NCBI GenBank assembly: GCA_018813725.1
Contig: JAHJBD010000161.1
Coordinates: 1-12,773, forward strand
DNA: 12,773 nt
Direction of reading: 5' to 3'
Source of the DNA: Nanobdellota archaeon
Lineage (GTDB): Archaea > Nanobdellota > Nanobdellia > Woesearchaeales > JAHJBD01
In this document: positions 12,665 through 12,773 of the stretch, piece by piece
Position numbering within the stretch: position 1 is the stretch's first letter
Layout of the letters: every line of letters begins with the position of its first letter
Translations under genes and position numbers: made by a program
The notes under the pieces: generated by a model
What the model was told of the DNA's origin: nothing
Databases searched by the model: none
What the model saw: only the letters and a program-made list of their open reading frames with translations

Positions 12665-12770
12665 GGGGACGTAGCTCAGACTGGGAGAGCACCACGCTGA
12701 AGAGCTTTTGGAGATATCTTCGAATGCTGTTGAAACGTGGGGGTCCTGGGTTCAAATCCCAGCGTCCCCA
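12665..12770 (+). tRNA. tRNA-Phe(GAA) with a 32-nt intron at position 37/38
   Basis: Acceptor stem GGGGACG (12665-12671) pairs with CGTCCCC (12763-12769), followed by A73 and no encoded CCA. D stem is GCTC/GAGC (12674-12677/12687-12690). Anticodon stem CCACG (12692-12696) pairs with CGTGG (12736-12740). The loop after splicing is CTGAAGA with anticodon GAA (12699-12701). The variable loop is GGGTC. T stem CTGGG/CCCAG (12746-12750/12758-12762) encloses TTCAAAT. The intron must be about 32 nt to restore a 7-nt anticodon loop. The gene is complete; only 3 nt remain to the window edge. Confidence 0.92.
12703..12734 (+). other. tRNA-Phe intron at the canonical site
   Basis: The intron forms a long hairpin: 12703-12713 pairs with 12718-12728 around an ATAT loop, with one T-T mismatch and two G-T pairs. 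The flanking 3-nt bulges would be 12701-12703 and 12733-12735, in the right geometry. The 4-bp central helix (CTGA with GTTG) has only one Watson-Crick pair and one G-U pair, so the motif is relaxed. The one-base placement is ambiguous because the ends share an A. Confidence 0.7.
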
Positions 12771-12773
12771 TAT

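Overview
The window comes from an archaeon, most likely a small-genome DPANN-type lineage (Woesearchaeota or Pacearchaeota are plausible, by inference only). Direct support: a clamp-loader large subunit of the archaeal/eukaryotic type, two tRNA genes with short introns and no encoded CCA, TATA boxes about 25-28 bp upstream of several start codons, strong anti-16S GAGGTG(AT) sites on other genes, archaeal-type ValRS and alpha2 GlyRS, and an Sso-SSB-like OB-fold protein. The DNA is AT-rich and densely packed. I see no mobile element, CRISPR array or phage gene.

Layout. 1-221: the first codons of a gene leaving the left edge on the minus strand, its TATA box, a 15-bp palindrome, and a run of strong hairpins that is the 3' flank of the next gene. 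222-2636 (-): ppsA, phosphoenolpyruvate synthase. 2637-2808: divergent promoters. 2809-5272 (+): tRNA-Cys(GCA) with a 30-nt intron, then a CysM-type cysteine synthase, then cysteinyl-tRNA synthetase; together these make cysteine, provide its tRNA and join the two. 5269-7688 (-): valyl-tRNA synthetase, tail-to-tail with cysS (4-bp overlap) and interrupted by a one-base frameshift near 7461. 7883-9305 (-): two overlapping genes of unknown function; the first has a possible nucleotidyltransferase motif. 9379-10584 (+): replication factor C large subunit. 10647-12137 (+): glycyl-tRNA synthetase. 12161-12598 (+): OB-fold single-strand DNA-binding protein. 12665-12770 (+): tRNA-Phe(GAA) with a 32-nt intron at the canonical position.

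Function. Most genes serve translation (three synthetases, two tRNAs) or replication (RFC-L, SSB), with one central-carbon enzyme (PpsA) and one amino-acid biosynthesis enzyme (CysM). The parts that most deserve a second look are the cysteine island with its non-canonical tRNA intron, the structured intergenic region at 104-213, the unknown two-gene unit, the valS frameshift, and the split between leaderless genes (valS, rfcL, glyS, ssb, orf118) and leadered Shine-Dalgarno genes (ppsA, cysM, left-edge gene).
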